From: Phyto melanocephala
Taxonomy: Eukaryota; Arthropoda; Insecta; Diptera; Rhinophoridae
Direction: 5' to 3'
Assembly: GCA_941918925.1 (NCBI GenBank)
Contig: OW799237.1
Span: 110,888,515-110,952,514, forward strand
Length of the DNA stretch: 64,000 nt
Shown: positions 35,255-45,362 of the stretch, piece after piece
How positions within the stretch are numbered: position 1 is the first letter of the stretch
Layout: each line of letters opens with the position of its first letter
Translations under genes and position numbers: made by a program
The notes under the pieces: model-generated
Told to the model about the DNA's origin: nothing
Seen by the model: only the letters and a program-made list of their open reading frames with translations
Databases searched by the model: none

Positions 35255-38176
35255 CTATAACATCCTATTACGGATTTTCTCAACCCTACGAAGTTCAGTG
35301 AGAACCAATCTAGCATATTCACATACATACTCCCAACTGCGTGCAGAGGACAACATAATTTCCACTATATTACTGTGATCAACACTACGGCCTATCATCC
35401 CCTCAAGGTGTATTCTCTCCCTATCAAAACGCGAGCACGAAAAGAATACATGTTCAGCATTCTCCTCGACATTACCATCACAACTCGGACAGAATGGAGA
35501 AGTATCATGACCAAATCTGTATAAGTAAGACCGAAAACAACCGTGTCCACTAAGCAACTGCGTAACATAGAAGTCCAGATCCCCATGTGTTCGCCCGAGC
35601 CATGGGACTAAGTCAGGAATAAGAGAAAACGTCCATCTACCCTTCTCTGATAAGGACCATCGCCGCTGCCACTCAGCAATCGTTTCAATATCTGAGAAGC
35701 CTCTGATCTGAAGATCAATTGGCATCATTCCTGCAATCACCAATGCTGCATCATCTGATACAGTCCGGAAAGCACAAATAACTCGCAAAGCAGCCAATCT
35801 ATATACTGGGCTTATAATTCCCCTATAGGTCTTCAACCCAAGAGCCCGAGACCAAATAGGTGATGCATACATAATCACACTCTTAACTACTCCAGCCAGA
35901 AGTTTCCGACGTAAGTACTTTGGGCCCCTCGTATTTGGCATTATACGAGACAGAGCAGTATATGTTCTCGAAGACTTCTCAGCAACATATAGCAGATGAT
36001 CCTTAAAAGATAAACGACAATCTATCATAACCCCAAGATATTTAAGCGAAGGTTTCGTCTCAATACAACATGATCCCACATTCAATTTCACAGACTCCAT
36101 TGACCTACGGCTGGATATCAAAATCGCCTCTGTCTTTTGGTCAGCGAGCCCCAAATTAACAGATTCCAACCAGGAGCGCACAATTCCTATGCTTGCATTA
36201 GCAATGGTCGTAATCTCCACTAACTCCCTAGCGACACATATCAGGGCTATGTCATCGGCAAAACCGACAATCTTAGCCCCATCGGGAAGAGACACACGGA
36301 GTATGCCATCATACATCACATTCCACAACAACGGTCCGAGAACCGAACCCTGTGGGACCCCACCTGTGATATTATGCTGTCGCATGCCCTTGTCGGTTTC
36401 GTACAGCAGGATTCTGTCACGGAAGTAATCCTTCACTATAGCCAACAAGTACTCAGGAATCGCTAAACGCGTGAGAGAATTCACTATAACCTCCCAGTTC
36501 GCCGAGTTAAATGCATTCCTGACGTCGAGCGTTACCACTACGCAATACTCCTTTGTGCCATTCCTCCATCGTTTGCCCTCAATCGCCGCAGTGGCCGTAT
36601 GAACCACTACGTTCAAAGCATCCACAGTCGATCTTGCCTTTCTAAAACCAAATTGATTATCAGATAGACCTCCTACGCACTCAACATATTCCTCTAGTCT
36701 CCTACAAACTATGCTTTCCAACAGCTTCCCAAACGTATCAATCATACAGAGTGGTCGGTAGGAGGAAGGATCCTCCTGAGGTTTTCCCTGTTTCAATAAC
36801 AAAACTAGCTTTTGCCTTTTCCACATACTCGGAAATTTACCATGGCGTAAACACGAATTGATCAAATGGATAACCTGAACAGGGCAATACTTGAAAGTCT
36901 CCCTTACTACCGCATTCGGTATGCCATCCAAGCCAGGGGTTTTCCCGTCCCTAAATTTGCTCATGGCAGCTTCAACCTCAACTGTCGTGACAAGCGGAAA
37001 GTCAAATACCACATGAACAGTATCAGTCTGCCAAGATGTCACACCTTGGTAAGGAAATAAGTGATCCACTATGCGCCTAAGTACTTCAGCATCCTTAGGT
37101 GGTGGAGGATTTAGACACTTTAGCCTTTTTGTTACCAGCTTATAAGCCAGACCCCATGGGTCGTTTTCAACCTCTTCACACATCCGTATGAAACATGCCC
37201 TCTTACTCCCACTGATCGCCATTTTCAAGGATTTGCGGATGCGCCTATATTGGTCACGGTGCTCGTCATTCCCCGGCCTACCTCGGCTTCTAGTATACCG
37301 TCGTCTAGCCCGGATACATTCCGACCGTAGTTGAGAAATTTCCCCGTTCCACCAATATACCGGCCGCTTGTTCGCACTCATCCTCCTTTTAATCATAGAC
37401 GTATCGCATGCCTCCGATACCCTACTTATGAGTTGCGCAGCCATTGTTTCAGGCTGCCCTTGCAACCTCATATTTTCCACCACTACCCCAAATAATTCCC
37501 TATCAAGGCTATCTGTTTTCCATCCCGAAATTCGTTCCGGGTGTATAATCATTGCATCCTGGCGCAATTCCTCCCTAATATCAATCAATATAGCATTATG
37601 ATCGCTATGTGTGTATATCCCGGGCATGCTCCATCCTACCCTTCCCATAATATCAGCGCTAGCAAAGGCAACATCAATAATTGACCCCGCTTCGCCTCTT
37701 GAGAAAGTGTGCTCAGCTCCGTTGTTTAACAGAATCACATTAAGTGTAGAAAATGACTCCACTAGTATCCGACCCCTAGAATTTGTGTATGGGCAGCCCC
37801 ATTCTATCGCCCACGCATTGAAGTCGCCGGCAATAACCACGGGACCTCTTGAGCATGCATCAGAAACGATATTGTGAACAATTCGTTCAAACTCCAATAA
37901 GGAATATCTCGGGGGAACGTAGCAGCTATAGAAGCAAATCCCATGCACAATAGCCCGAGTAAAACCAGTAAACTGTAAGGCAGGATCTCGCAGCCCCAAT
38001 TCACTGATTAACCATATCGCCGACGTCTTGGTAATGTCCGATAACCAATTAACCGAGTCCCGGCATCGATACGGTTCACTTAAGAGTGCTAAGTCTATAT
38101 TCATCTCCCGAACACTCTGTTTCAGCAGATCCTGTGCCGCCTGACAGTGATTCAGATTTAGTTGTAAGACTCTCAT
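35255..38176 (-). CDS. Waldo-like ORF2: AP endonuclease and reverse transcriptase (973 aa)
   Basis: Polyprotein for target-primed reverse transcription. N-terminal apurinic-type endonuclease: LQLNLNHCQAAQDLL (4-18), LLSEPYR (31-37), AGDFNAW (116-122), SIIDVAFAS (165-173) and SDHNAIL (191-197). These hold the conserved Asn, Glu, Asp-x-Asn and Ser-Asp-His residues. Central reverse transcriptase: NQFGFRKARST (507-517), VTLDVRNAFN (548-557), GGVPQGSVLGPLLWN (605-619) and the catalytic FADD (639-642). C-terminal C-x2-C...H...C finger at Cys896, Cys899, His909 and Cys914. No RNase H domain, as expected for R1-clade elements. Its ATG overlaps the TGA of ORF1 as ATGA, suggesting reinitiation or coupled translation. 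The reading frame is intact; length and motifs suggest a functional protein, though activity cannot be shown from sequence. Confidence 0.95.
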   Translation of the reverse strand: MRVLQLNLNHCQAAQDLLKQSVREMNIDLALLSEPYRCRDSVNWLSDITKTSAIWLISELGLRDPALQFTGFTRAIVHGICFYSCYVPPRYSLLEFERIVHNIVSDACSRGPVVIAGDFNAWAIEWGCPYTNSRGRILVESFSTLNVILLNNGAEHTFSRGEAGSIIDVAFASADIMGRVGWSMPGIYTHSDHNAILIDIREELRQDAMIIHPERISGWKTDSLDRELFGVVVENMRLQGQPETMAAQLISRVSEACDTSMIKRRMSANKRPVYWWNGEISQLRSECIRARRRYTRSRGRPGNDEHRDQYRRIRKSLKMAISGSKRACFIRMCEEVENDPWGLAYKLVTKRLKCLNPPPPKDAEVLRRIVDHLFPYQGVTSWQTDTVHVVFDFPLVTTVEVEAAMSKFRDGKTPGLDGIPNAVVRETFKYCPVQVIHLINSCLRHGKFPSMWKRQKLVLLLKQGKPQEDPSSYRPLCMIDTFGKLLESIVCRRLEEYVECVGGLSDNQFGFRKARSTVDALNVVVHTATAAIEGKRWRNGTKEYCVVVTLDVRNAFNSANWEVIVNSLTRLAIPEYLLAIVKDYFRDRILLYETDKGMRQHNITGGVPQGSVLGPLLWNVMYDGILRVSLPDGAKIVGFADDIALICVARELVEITTIANASIGIVRSWLESVNLGLADQKTEAILISSRRSMESVKLNVGSCCIETKPSLKYLGVMIDCRLSFKDHLLYVAEKSSRTYTALSRIMPNTRGPKYLRRKLLAGVVKSVIMYASPIWSRALGLKTYRGIISPVYRLAALRVICAFRTVSDDAALVIAGMMPIDLQIRGFSDIETIAEWQRRWSLSEKGRWTFSLIPDLVPWLGRTHGDLDFYVTQLLSGHGCFRSYLYRFGHDTSPFCPSCDGNVEENAEHVFFSCSRFDRERIHLEGMIGRSVDHSNIVEIMLSSARSWEYVCEYARLVLTELRRVEKIRNRML

Positions 38177-39606
38177 CCTCGATGTCTAAGGCGTTCGATC
38201 GCTTTCTTGTAAAACGGACAGACAAAACAGCCAGTTACATGATCACTCTTTACCCTAGGGTTTACACAACTACACAGCACACATGATGGTCGGTTATTAC
38301 ACACCCCAATCCTGTGACCAGATACGCCACACTGTAGGCATTTGTCAGCGTAATCATTCTGACTTTTGCACCTACTCGCAGTATGACCAAAGTCCAAACA
38401 TTTGTAGCACCTAATTGGTGCCATTTTCCCTCGTATCCTACATATCACCCATCCAATACGTATCTTAGCGGTCTCAATAAGGTAGCCCGCCAACTCAGAA
38501 CTCAGACCAATAGTGGCAGTCTGTGTTCCCCTATACGATTTCCTCAAAGACTTAATCACAGACGGTTTCAACGCACTAAATTTATCGGAAACTTCCAAAA
38601 GAGAATGTAATACCTCGTCTTTCGTCGTAACCTCATCTATATCCCTAATCTCCAAGAGCACCTCATGCGTCAAGGCACGTACCTCAGCCGTCTCGCCCAG
38701 CACACCCTCGACAGCTGTCTTAAAATCGGCCGTACTATTATGTAGGGGTTTATTTAACTCGAAGAGCAATTCACCCCTACCTGTCTTCCTAATGTTTCTA
38801 ACACTCTGGCCAAGTTCACTTAACCTTGGGTCACTCTTAACCTGCTTCAAAATATCCGCATAAGATCTTTCCCCACAATTTCTGACAACCAATGCGTCCG
38901 GTCTCATTGGTTTCCTTCTTCTATGCGCTCTCGGCTGTACCTTCCTCCATTCCGATCCCTTATCCGTCACTGAGAGTCCCTCAGTATCGGCACAAGGATT
39001 AGTTCCCTCCGTATCGGCACGAGGCTTAGTTCCCTCAATATTGGCACGAGGCTTACTTCCCTCAGAATCCGCACGAGGCTTAGTGCCTAGAATCTCTACC
39101 CCACTATTAATGACCTGTTCATTCATAGTGGACTTTTTCCTCTTCTTCCTGTTCCCCTTGGGACTCTGAGTAATTGGTCCCCTTTTAGACGATTGGGTTG
39201 GAAGAAGTGTCAACCGAGGTTGCTCCGTCTGGGCTTCCTTATCAACCATTTGAGCCTTTGGTGCACTATCTTCCGTACCAATCACCTCACACGTAGCCTG
39301 CATATACAATGCCTGGATTTCCCGTGTGATCGTCTGAATATCCCTATGGATATTGCTTCTTGCCTTTATAAACTGCAGAAGCTTTTCTATCCTATCACCA
39401 AGTTTTCTCATCACTTGGGTTTTACCACTCTGAGCCACTTCCGTAAGTGGCGTGCTCTTATCAGCATCAGAAGTAGAAAGTTTCCGTGGTGGTGATCTTA
39501 CCATCACAGAGCTTCTCCTAAATGGGTCCGAAGCCCCTACACCCTCACTTTCACCTCTTCCACACTTCCTGCTACTCTTTCCATCTTCATTATTATTTTC
39601 AATCAT
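38173..39606 (-). CDS. Waldo-like ORF1: Gag-like nucleic-acid-binding protein (477 aa)
   Basis: RNA-binding structural protein of the retrotransposon. The C-terminal half holds three zinc knuckles: C400-x2-C403-x4-H408-x4-C413; C423-x2-C426-x4-H431-x4-C436; and a third with C442-x2-C445, H456 and C460. This triplet is typical of R1-clade ORF1 proteins. The N-terminal third is hydrophilic and basic (KKRKKS near 154-159). Residues 174-209 are four tandem 9-residue repeats of the type GTKPRADTE. A conserved central region (about 240-395) precedes the knuckles. The ATG at 39606-39604 is the first in frame. It ends in TGA overlapping the ORF2 start. Confidence 0.93.
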   Translation of the reverse strand: MIENNNEDGKSSRKCGRGESEGVGASDPFRRSSVMVRSPPRKLSTSDADKSTPLTEVAQSGKTQVMRKLGDRIEKLLQFIKARSNIHRDIQTITREIQALYMQATCEVIGTEDSAPKAQMVDKEAQTEQPRLTLLPTQSSKRGPITQSPKGNRKKRKKSTMNEQVINSGVEILGTKPRADSEGSKPRANIEGTKPRADTEGTNPCADTEGLSVTDKGSEWRKVQPRAHRRRKPMRPDALVVRNCGERSYADILKQVKSDPRLSELGQSVRNIRKTGRGELLFELNKPLHNSTADFKTAVEGVLGETAEVRALTHEVLLEIRDIDEVTTKDEVLHSLLEVSDKFSALKPSVIKSLRKSYRGTQTATIGLSSELAGYLIETAKIRIGWVICRIRGKMAPIRCYKCLDFGHTASRCKSQNDYADKCLQCGVSGHRIGVCNNRPSCVLCSCVNPRVKSDHVTGCFVCPFYKKAIERLRHRG

Positions 39607-40345
39607 TGCTATTTGTCCAAACTCAAAGCCGCTATCTCCAACCGATGTACAGTCGCGTTTACAACCCCATGGTTATCTATGCAAGCAGGGAGGCCATGCG
39701 AGGGTTGACATGAGATTCTTATGGAACCCCAAGCCAGAGCCAGGTCCGCGTTAGTCGGGAATTATCATCCGAGCCTGTACCACCAACTTAATGGCGACGT
39801 TCTTCGAGCGCACTTTGAGACTGCCAAGTTTTAATAGGAGGAGGCGGTTGTAGCATTAGCCTAGAAGCCGTTTCTGAGCAGTGTCACCTCCACATACTAA
39901 GGTTCTAGAATACTACAGACCGTCGGCCCAGGGTTCAACAAATCCATACCATGTTCCAGAAATGCCATAATTAAGATCGTACTGGACTTGATCTTAATGC
40001 CTTTCGGCGGGTTACATACACAGCGGACCCACTGGTGTGAGCAAACAGGTCCCATAGCCGCGAAACAAAAAATTTCACAAGCCTCTGTGCTTTAACCGGG
40101 GAATCCACAAAGGCATCCCACCTCCATCTGCACCTCTTTCAAGGGCATCCCCGGTGGATACCAAGCCAAACGGCGGCATCCAATTGCAGTTCACCATCGA
40201 GCCCTTGTATTAATTCACAGTATGCTCTCAGAATCTGCCGCTCTTGGTCGGGGACTGCTTATTCTTCGCAGCTGACCCGTAGGTCGTTCAGTTATCCGCC
40301 ACCTACTGACCCCGATAGTAGCCTGAGCTCAGCCCTATCATGTAT

Positions 40346-40454
40346 CATGTATGTATGTATGTATGTATGTATGTATGTATGTATGTATGTATGTATGTAT
40401 GTATGTATGTATGTATGTATGTATGTATGTATGTATGTATGTATGTATGTGTGT
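40346..40454. repeat. (TATG)n microsatellite, right flank of the Waldo-like insertion
   Basis: About 26 TATG units beginning CATGTATGTATG at the 5' end of the retrotransposon and ending in GTGTGTAC. Same phase and motif as the left flank, so the element sits within one ancestral microsatellite. Confidence 0.95.
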
Positions 40455-41959
40455 ACACATTTTAGCCCGCATTAGTCTGGATTATATTTTTCAATTTCTT
40501 TGGAAGTTTTAAATTAATATTCAATTACTTCAAACAATAATAAATTCATAATTGTATTTAGTTACTTAATCACACACACCATCTTTCATTTCATGCTTTT
40601 CGTTCACTTCATTCAGCCATTGAGTTACAGATATTTTGTTGTTTTATTTGTATTCCCCATCGTGTTATAAAGCATAAACAAATTATTTAGTGCCAACATT
40701 GTTGTTGTTGTTGTTGTTTAAAGAGAGTATGGAATGGAGCATAAAGCGGTTTACAACAAGCCCACTTTACATTTGCAACAGGCAAATGGTGAATACAAGT
40801 ACATAAGTATTTACACACATGCATACATTCATATTTATTAACAACAGCAACAATGACAATAACTTTAACACATAATAGGCGTAAATATTCTATCCCAGCG
40901 GTAAAAAGCAGGGGTTAGTAGGCCTTAGAAAAGGCCTTATTTAAACTCATTTAGCGCCCACAAGGACTCCTGCTCCCATTACATACTTATTTATTTTCTA
41001 CTCGCTTTGGGATATAGAGGAAGTGCTTTCGCGTTCTCTTCTAAAATCGGCGCTTCTAGATTCCTTCCGATGAAGGACTCTTTGTAACCCTTTGTGTAAA
41101 GACCTGCTTAAAGGATAAGTGATTTTTAAATTGCATAAAAGTTTTTGCTTTTTACAATTATTAAACGTTTTATAAATTTTTTTGTAACTGTTTTAAGTTC
41201 AACACTGTTAAACTCACTTTAAAGAAGCTTGAAACGCAACTAAATGAAATGTTGCATTTTGTTATACCTTTTTATTTTATCTGGTTTTAGTAAAGGGTTT
41301 TAAATTTTTTTGTTGTCGCTAAGAATAGAAAAGTAAACAAAAATACACACAAGAATGTACACCTTCCTTTCCTTCTAAATAGTTAGAGTGACTATCGCAT
41401 CTTTAGAAGGGAGTTCAGAAGCCTTCTAAAAGGGTGTTAAGAGCAGGCAGGGTAGAATGAAATTTAAAATCTATAAGAAAGTGTAAAATCAGCTTTCAGA
41501 AGGCCTGAAATGTAAAGTCCAGTTGACTTTAACCGTTGTGATGTTTTATACATTATTATTTATATTGTCCCTGTATACATGCATACATACATAAGTACAT
41601 ACTTGTTGTATAGTAAGGATTTAATTAAAGATTTCGTTTATTAACAGTTTGTTAAAAAAGTTTTAAGACAGTTGAGGAAAATTATAAAATTAATTTAAAA
41701 AAAAATGTCATTTTTAATTTCTAGAAATAGTTGTGTCAAATCTAATTTTTACTTATAGAAACTTTCGACTAATTTTTTCTATATATAATAAATCATCAAT
41801 TAAAAAAATTATTTCAATTAATTATTTTTTTAATAATCTAATTTTTTGAACTTTTTTGTTCAAGACTAATGTTATTTTGGCTTTCAACTTAATTTACTTG
41901 GAAAAAATAAATTTTTTTTATTTGTGATACATGAATGAAAATCTGAAAAAGTTAATTTT
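40455..41959. other. Intronic non-coding stretch
   Basis: No gene recognised. The section 40900-41520 is somewhat richer in GC, with repeated AGAAGG/CCTTCT words (AAAAGGCCTTA near 40931, CCTTCTAAAAGGG near 41433). It may be an old transposon, but I could not define ends. Confidence 0.4.
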
Positions 41960-42035
41960 TTGCCGACACTAGCCGAGTGGAATGCATTCTCCCAACTAGC
42001 GAGGGTTTAACTGTCAGCATTATTTCATCGGTAAT
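41960..42035 (+). repeat. Possible tRNA-derived SINE head (weak)
   Basis: TAGCCGAGTGG (about 41972) is a perfect match to the A-box pattern of tRNA promoters, followed about 30 bp later by GGGTTTAACTG, a poor B box. It cannot fold as a tRNA gene by eye. It may be an old tRNA-derived SINE or chance. Confidence 0.25.
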
Positions 42036-42649
42036 TAATTGTTGGATGTGAATATCTTCTGTTTATACTTCCCGGTTTTCAGGTATTAGAATCCGATAAT
42101 AAAGAAAACGGTTTTCTCTGTTTGTTGCTCTTTTTGAAATTATCACTAGCTTTGTCCTGCTCTAGCCATTAGTTTAATGGTGATGGGAACATTTTAATAG
42201 CTTTTTAAACTTAATGTTACAGCATTTTCATTAAATTGTATTTCAATAGAGAATTTCCCAAACTTCACTTTTCAAATACAATTATTTTTAAAATCTATTT
42301 AAATTTAAAATTTTCATTATACTTTCTATTTTATTAAGATTTTTTTTTTTTTTTTGATAAATATTAATTTTATACAAATTTTTTTATAAAAATTCTCTTT
42401 CCCCACAACATTTTTGGTGAATTCTGTTTTAAAAATAATTTGAAATAAATTTTATTTCAACTAAAATTTTAATAATTTTTAAAAGAAAATTTTTAATAAA
42501 TTTTCCTATAGCAAAGAATTTTTCATAATTCGACTTTTCTAAAGAAATTTTGAATTCTTTTATAGATTTTTTGTAAAGATCCTTTAACCTCTTTTAACCT
42601 CTATTTGCAAAGAATTTTTGTAGGTCTACATGTTTTTTACTGAAATTGA

Positions 42650-42770
42650 GGTAGATTAGTCTGCAGTGTGCTAGTCTGTCAATCTAAAGGTTGACGATTT
42701 GATTCCCTACGGAGATTTTTGATCGTCACGCTACAACAGGCAAATGGTCCTTCGTTACCCTGATCGATTA
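42650..42770 (+). repeat. tRNA-derived SINE, head copy
   Basis: TTAGTCTGCAGTGTGCTAGT and, further on, GATTTGATTCCCTACGG align with the head of the SINE at 59335-59408 read on its minus strand (CTAGTCAGTAGTGTGCTGGT and GTGCGATTCCCTCC). These correspond to A and B boxes. The downstream sequence (CACGCTACAACAGGC) does not match the other copy, so the body is diverged or replaced. Confidence 0.55.
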
Positions 42771-43211
42771 ATCAAATTGTAATAAAAGTTGTAACTGTTT
42801 TGTAATAAAAAATAACTATTTTTTTCGGAAAATTTTTTAATAAATTTTTATGTTTAATTTTTAAATAAATCATTTTTGAAATCTTATATTTTTTTTATAA
42901 AATAGCTCAATACATTCTCTTTAAATACAATTGTTTAAGGTTTTAAAAGAAATTTTTCGGTATATGCAATTTTTACGACAAATTTCAATAAATTCTTATT
43001 TTGCAATGGGATTTTAATAATCGCTTTTTTATATAAAATTTTTATGAATTTCCTTTTGTCACAGAGCTTTGTGTGGCCATCATGTCATATTGTGATAATT
43101 TAAAAAAATTTTAAAAGATTTTTTTTTTAAGTATTCGTATCAACTAGTTTTCAGTCTACTTTTCTTTAATAGAGAATTTTTGCATAAATTCTAAGTCATT
43201 AGTTCGCCATT
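42771..43211. other. Intronic non-coding stretch
   Basis: AT-rich, no feature recognised. Confidence 0.4.
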
Positions 43212-43722
43212 TTTATATACTTTACCTGGTGCCAAGTGTATATAAGTACAGCTTTGTCATTCCGTTTTTATTTTTTACAATATTCTATTCAGATCCCATA
43301 AGGTATTGACTAGCAGAACATAATACACTATAAAAAGATATGAAATCCATTTTGGCCACCACTAAAAATGGCATATAAGAAAAATTATATATGGACCGTC
43401 TCAATATTTTTTTAAAATGCGAGATCTGGACCAGTAGAACACAGTAATCTACGAAAAAGTTAAAATCGAAGATAGAACCTTAAACAAAATGGCTGTTAAT
43501 TTTTTCTTAACCTCATCTATATGGGTATTGACTAGCAGACTGCTAACTTTGCAAAAATTTAAGTTCAAAGATGGCATCGGAAATAATATTACAATGTGGC
43601 GTATAACATTATATCGAAAATCTAGGCCAAGCTACAATGAGGTCACTATGCCTACATATTATGTACATGATGGTAAAGGGTATTATGAGATTAGACAAGG
43701 CCGAATATAGGATTCTTAGTTA
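43212..43722 (+). mobile_element. DINE-1-like element, diverged subfamily, copy 6
   Basis: 5' TATATACTTTACCTGGTGCC with AAGTGTATATAAG, CTTTGTCATTCCG and GATCCCATAAGGTATTGACT. Then internal repeat units with the words GACTAGCAGA and AAGATGGCATCGGAAATAA, and a 3' end TGATGGTAAAGGGTATTATG with the degraded hairpin CAAGGCCGAATATAG. It lacks the tRNA-like block and T-rich tract of the main subfamily, like the copies at 50061 and 56217. The 73-codon frame at 43489 is internal to it. Confidence 0.65.
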
Positions 43723-43782
43723 TTTATTGTTGTAAGGTTATTCAAATTAGCTCCAGTTATTAATTATATGCAAAAGCTTATA

Positions 43783-44041
43783 TCTGTGGCTTTCATGGGC
43801 AACCACGTATGTCTTAAAATCAAATTTTTCAGGAGAGCTACAAAACCGTGTTAGTGCTGAACGATTTTTAAATATTTAAATAGAAGTTACGTTGTTATGC
43901 CATTAAAATAATCGGAATGGGTTCATCTTATTTGAGAAAGTTTTAAAACCAAGTAAAGGCCGTTTAAAACCAAGCAATATGGCATTATTAACACTAAATC
44001 TTATAAAACGAACATACGCGGTTGCCCATGAAAACCACAGA
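43783..44041. mobile_element. MITE with about 30-bp inverted repeats and TA duplication
   Basis: Left end TCTGTGGCTTTCATGGGCAA (43783 onward) and right end TTGCCCATGAAAACCACAGA (to 44041) are inverted copies. The match continues with CCACGTATGT against ACATACGCGG. TA flanks both ends (43781-43782 and 44042-44043). The 259-bp length, TA duplication and lack of coding content suggest a Tc1/mariner-type MITE. Confidence 0.75.
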
Positions 44042-44337
44042 TATATTGTTTTTATCCATTTTTATAGTTTTTTTTGAATAGATTTATGGAAAAGGTGTCG
44101 TAAATTTCCGATTTGTAGGAAATTTTAAAATAAACCTTTTTTAAAAGGTTTAGAAGAAACTCGATTCTTGCTTTCAAAGAAAACCGGGCTCGCTGCAAGT
44201 TTTGAGGTTGCTGCAACAACCAAATATTTATTTTTATACAACTAAAAATTATTTCTATAGGTCTTTTTAGCACAACATTTATTTTGATTCACAGTTTTGT
44301 TCAGTAAATTTGTAAAATTTTAAGTTTCTTTCGCTTT

Positions 44338-45086
44338 TTATACCCTTCACACAGTGAAAAAGGGTATATATAGGTTTGTCATTCCGTGTGAAATTTCTAC
44401 AATTTTCATTTCCGACCCCATAAAGTATATATTTTCTGAAAGCTCTGTCAGTCTGTCCGTCTGTCCGTCTGACCGTCTGTCCGTGTGTATGTTGAAATCA
44501 ACTTTTTGAAGCCCCCCGACATAGGTTGGACCCGGGTAAGGTATTAAAATATCAGAAATATTCGGGAGTAGATCAGTATTGAAAATCAGAAACATCGGTA
44601 CATAATCAACTGAGATATGAGCAAAAACCCACGACCACCTCGATTTTTTTTTCACAAAAACAACATTACAACAACAACATACATACATACAAACGTGTAT
44701 ACTGGTTAGAGAAAACGTGACATCGAAACCCAGCTGAGCCAAACAAATTTTTTTTTTAATTTTTTTTTTATTTTTTTTTTTTATTTTTTATTTAATATAT
44801 TATTTATATTTTTATTATTTTTTTTTAAATTTTTTTTTTAAATTTTTTTTTAAATTTTTTTTTAAATTTTTTTTAAAATTTTTTTTTAAAATTTTTTTTT
44901 TGTTTTTTTAACATACATACTTGAATTTATAATTTTACAATGGGACGTTTTTATATATGTTTGTTTTTATATGTATGTACGTATTTCATATGGGATGAAT
45001 GGTGACACAAACCACTGTTATTGCATGACTACACGTTGTGAAGGGTATATAAGATTCGGCACGGCCGAATATAGCGCTCTTACTTG
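44338..45086 (+). mobile_element. DINE-1/mini-me-like element, copy 7
   Basis: Well-preserved forward copy. 5' TATACCCTTCACACAGTG with AAAAAGGGTATATATAGG; core CATAAAGTATATATTTTCTG; extended (GTCCGTCT)n run near 44450-44490; tRNA-like block near 44698-44738 with CATCGAAACCCAGCTGAGCC; T-rich tract; subterminal GTTGTGAAGGGTATATAAG; hairpin ATTCGGCACGGCCGAAT with perfect 7-bp arms; terminus CTCTTACTTG followed by TT. Confidence 0.85.
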
Positions 45087-45089
45087 TTT

Positions 45090-45362
45090 TACCTACTCTT
45101 GCATTACGAGCTATAATGCTCTTCCTAATATACCGATTTAGCGAATTCTCAATACCAAACAAACTTTGCGTATTTCAGTTCGAGCTCTACATATATATTC
45201 AACAGACGGACAGACGGACGGACATAGCTAGATAGTACTAAAATGATACCAGGACTCAGAAAATATATATTTTATGGGGTCCTAAATAGATATTTCGATG
45301 TTTTGCAAACGGAATGACAAAATGTACATACCGCTACACCATTTTTTGGTGGTGGGTATAAA
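45090..45362 (-). mobile_element. 5' fragment of the CCACCACC-type DINE-1-like subfamily
   Basis: Read on the minus strand from 45362: TATACCCACCACCAAAAAAT, then GTAGCGGTATGTACATTTTG, TCATTCCGTTTGC, a CCCCATAAAATATATATTTT core and a GTCCGTCCGTCTGTCC run. It is the same subfamily as 9278-9460, better preserved, and lies head-on against copy 7 with only a few bases between. Confidence 0.65.

Larger units (their letters stand above)
35066..40345 (-). mobile_element. Full-length Waldo-like R1-clade non-LTR retrotransposon
   Basis: About 5.3 kb on the minus strand: a 5' UTR of about 740 bp (40345-39607), ORF1 (Gag-like), ORF2 (endonuclease plus reverse transcriptase) overlapping ORF1 by 4 bp, a 3' UTR of about 155 bp and a 33-nt poly(A) tail (T-run 35066-35098). 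Both ends abut the same tetranucleotide repeat, which on the element's strand is (CATA)n. Waldo elements of the R1 clade are known to insert into (ACAY)n repeats, so protein organisation and target site agree. The element is visibly more GC-rich than the flanking intron. Both ORFs are uninterrupted, suggesting recent insertion. Confidence 0.9.

Noticed and set aside
36189..39754. Several + strand frames of 60-116 codons
   Set aside because: All are shadows of the two retrotransposon ORFs on the opposite strand or of its 5' UTR.
40900..41520. Possible transposon with AGAAGG/CCTTCT words
   Set aside because: No matching ends or target duplication could be defined by eye.
41960..42715. Functional tRNA genes
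   Set aside because: A- and B-box-like words are present, but no cloverleaf can be formed by eye; one matches the SINE family and the other is too degraded.
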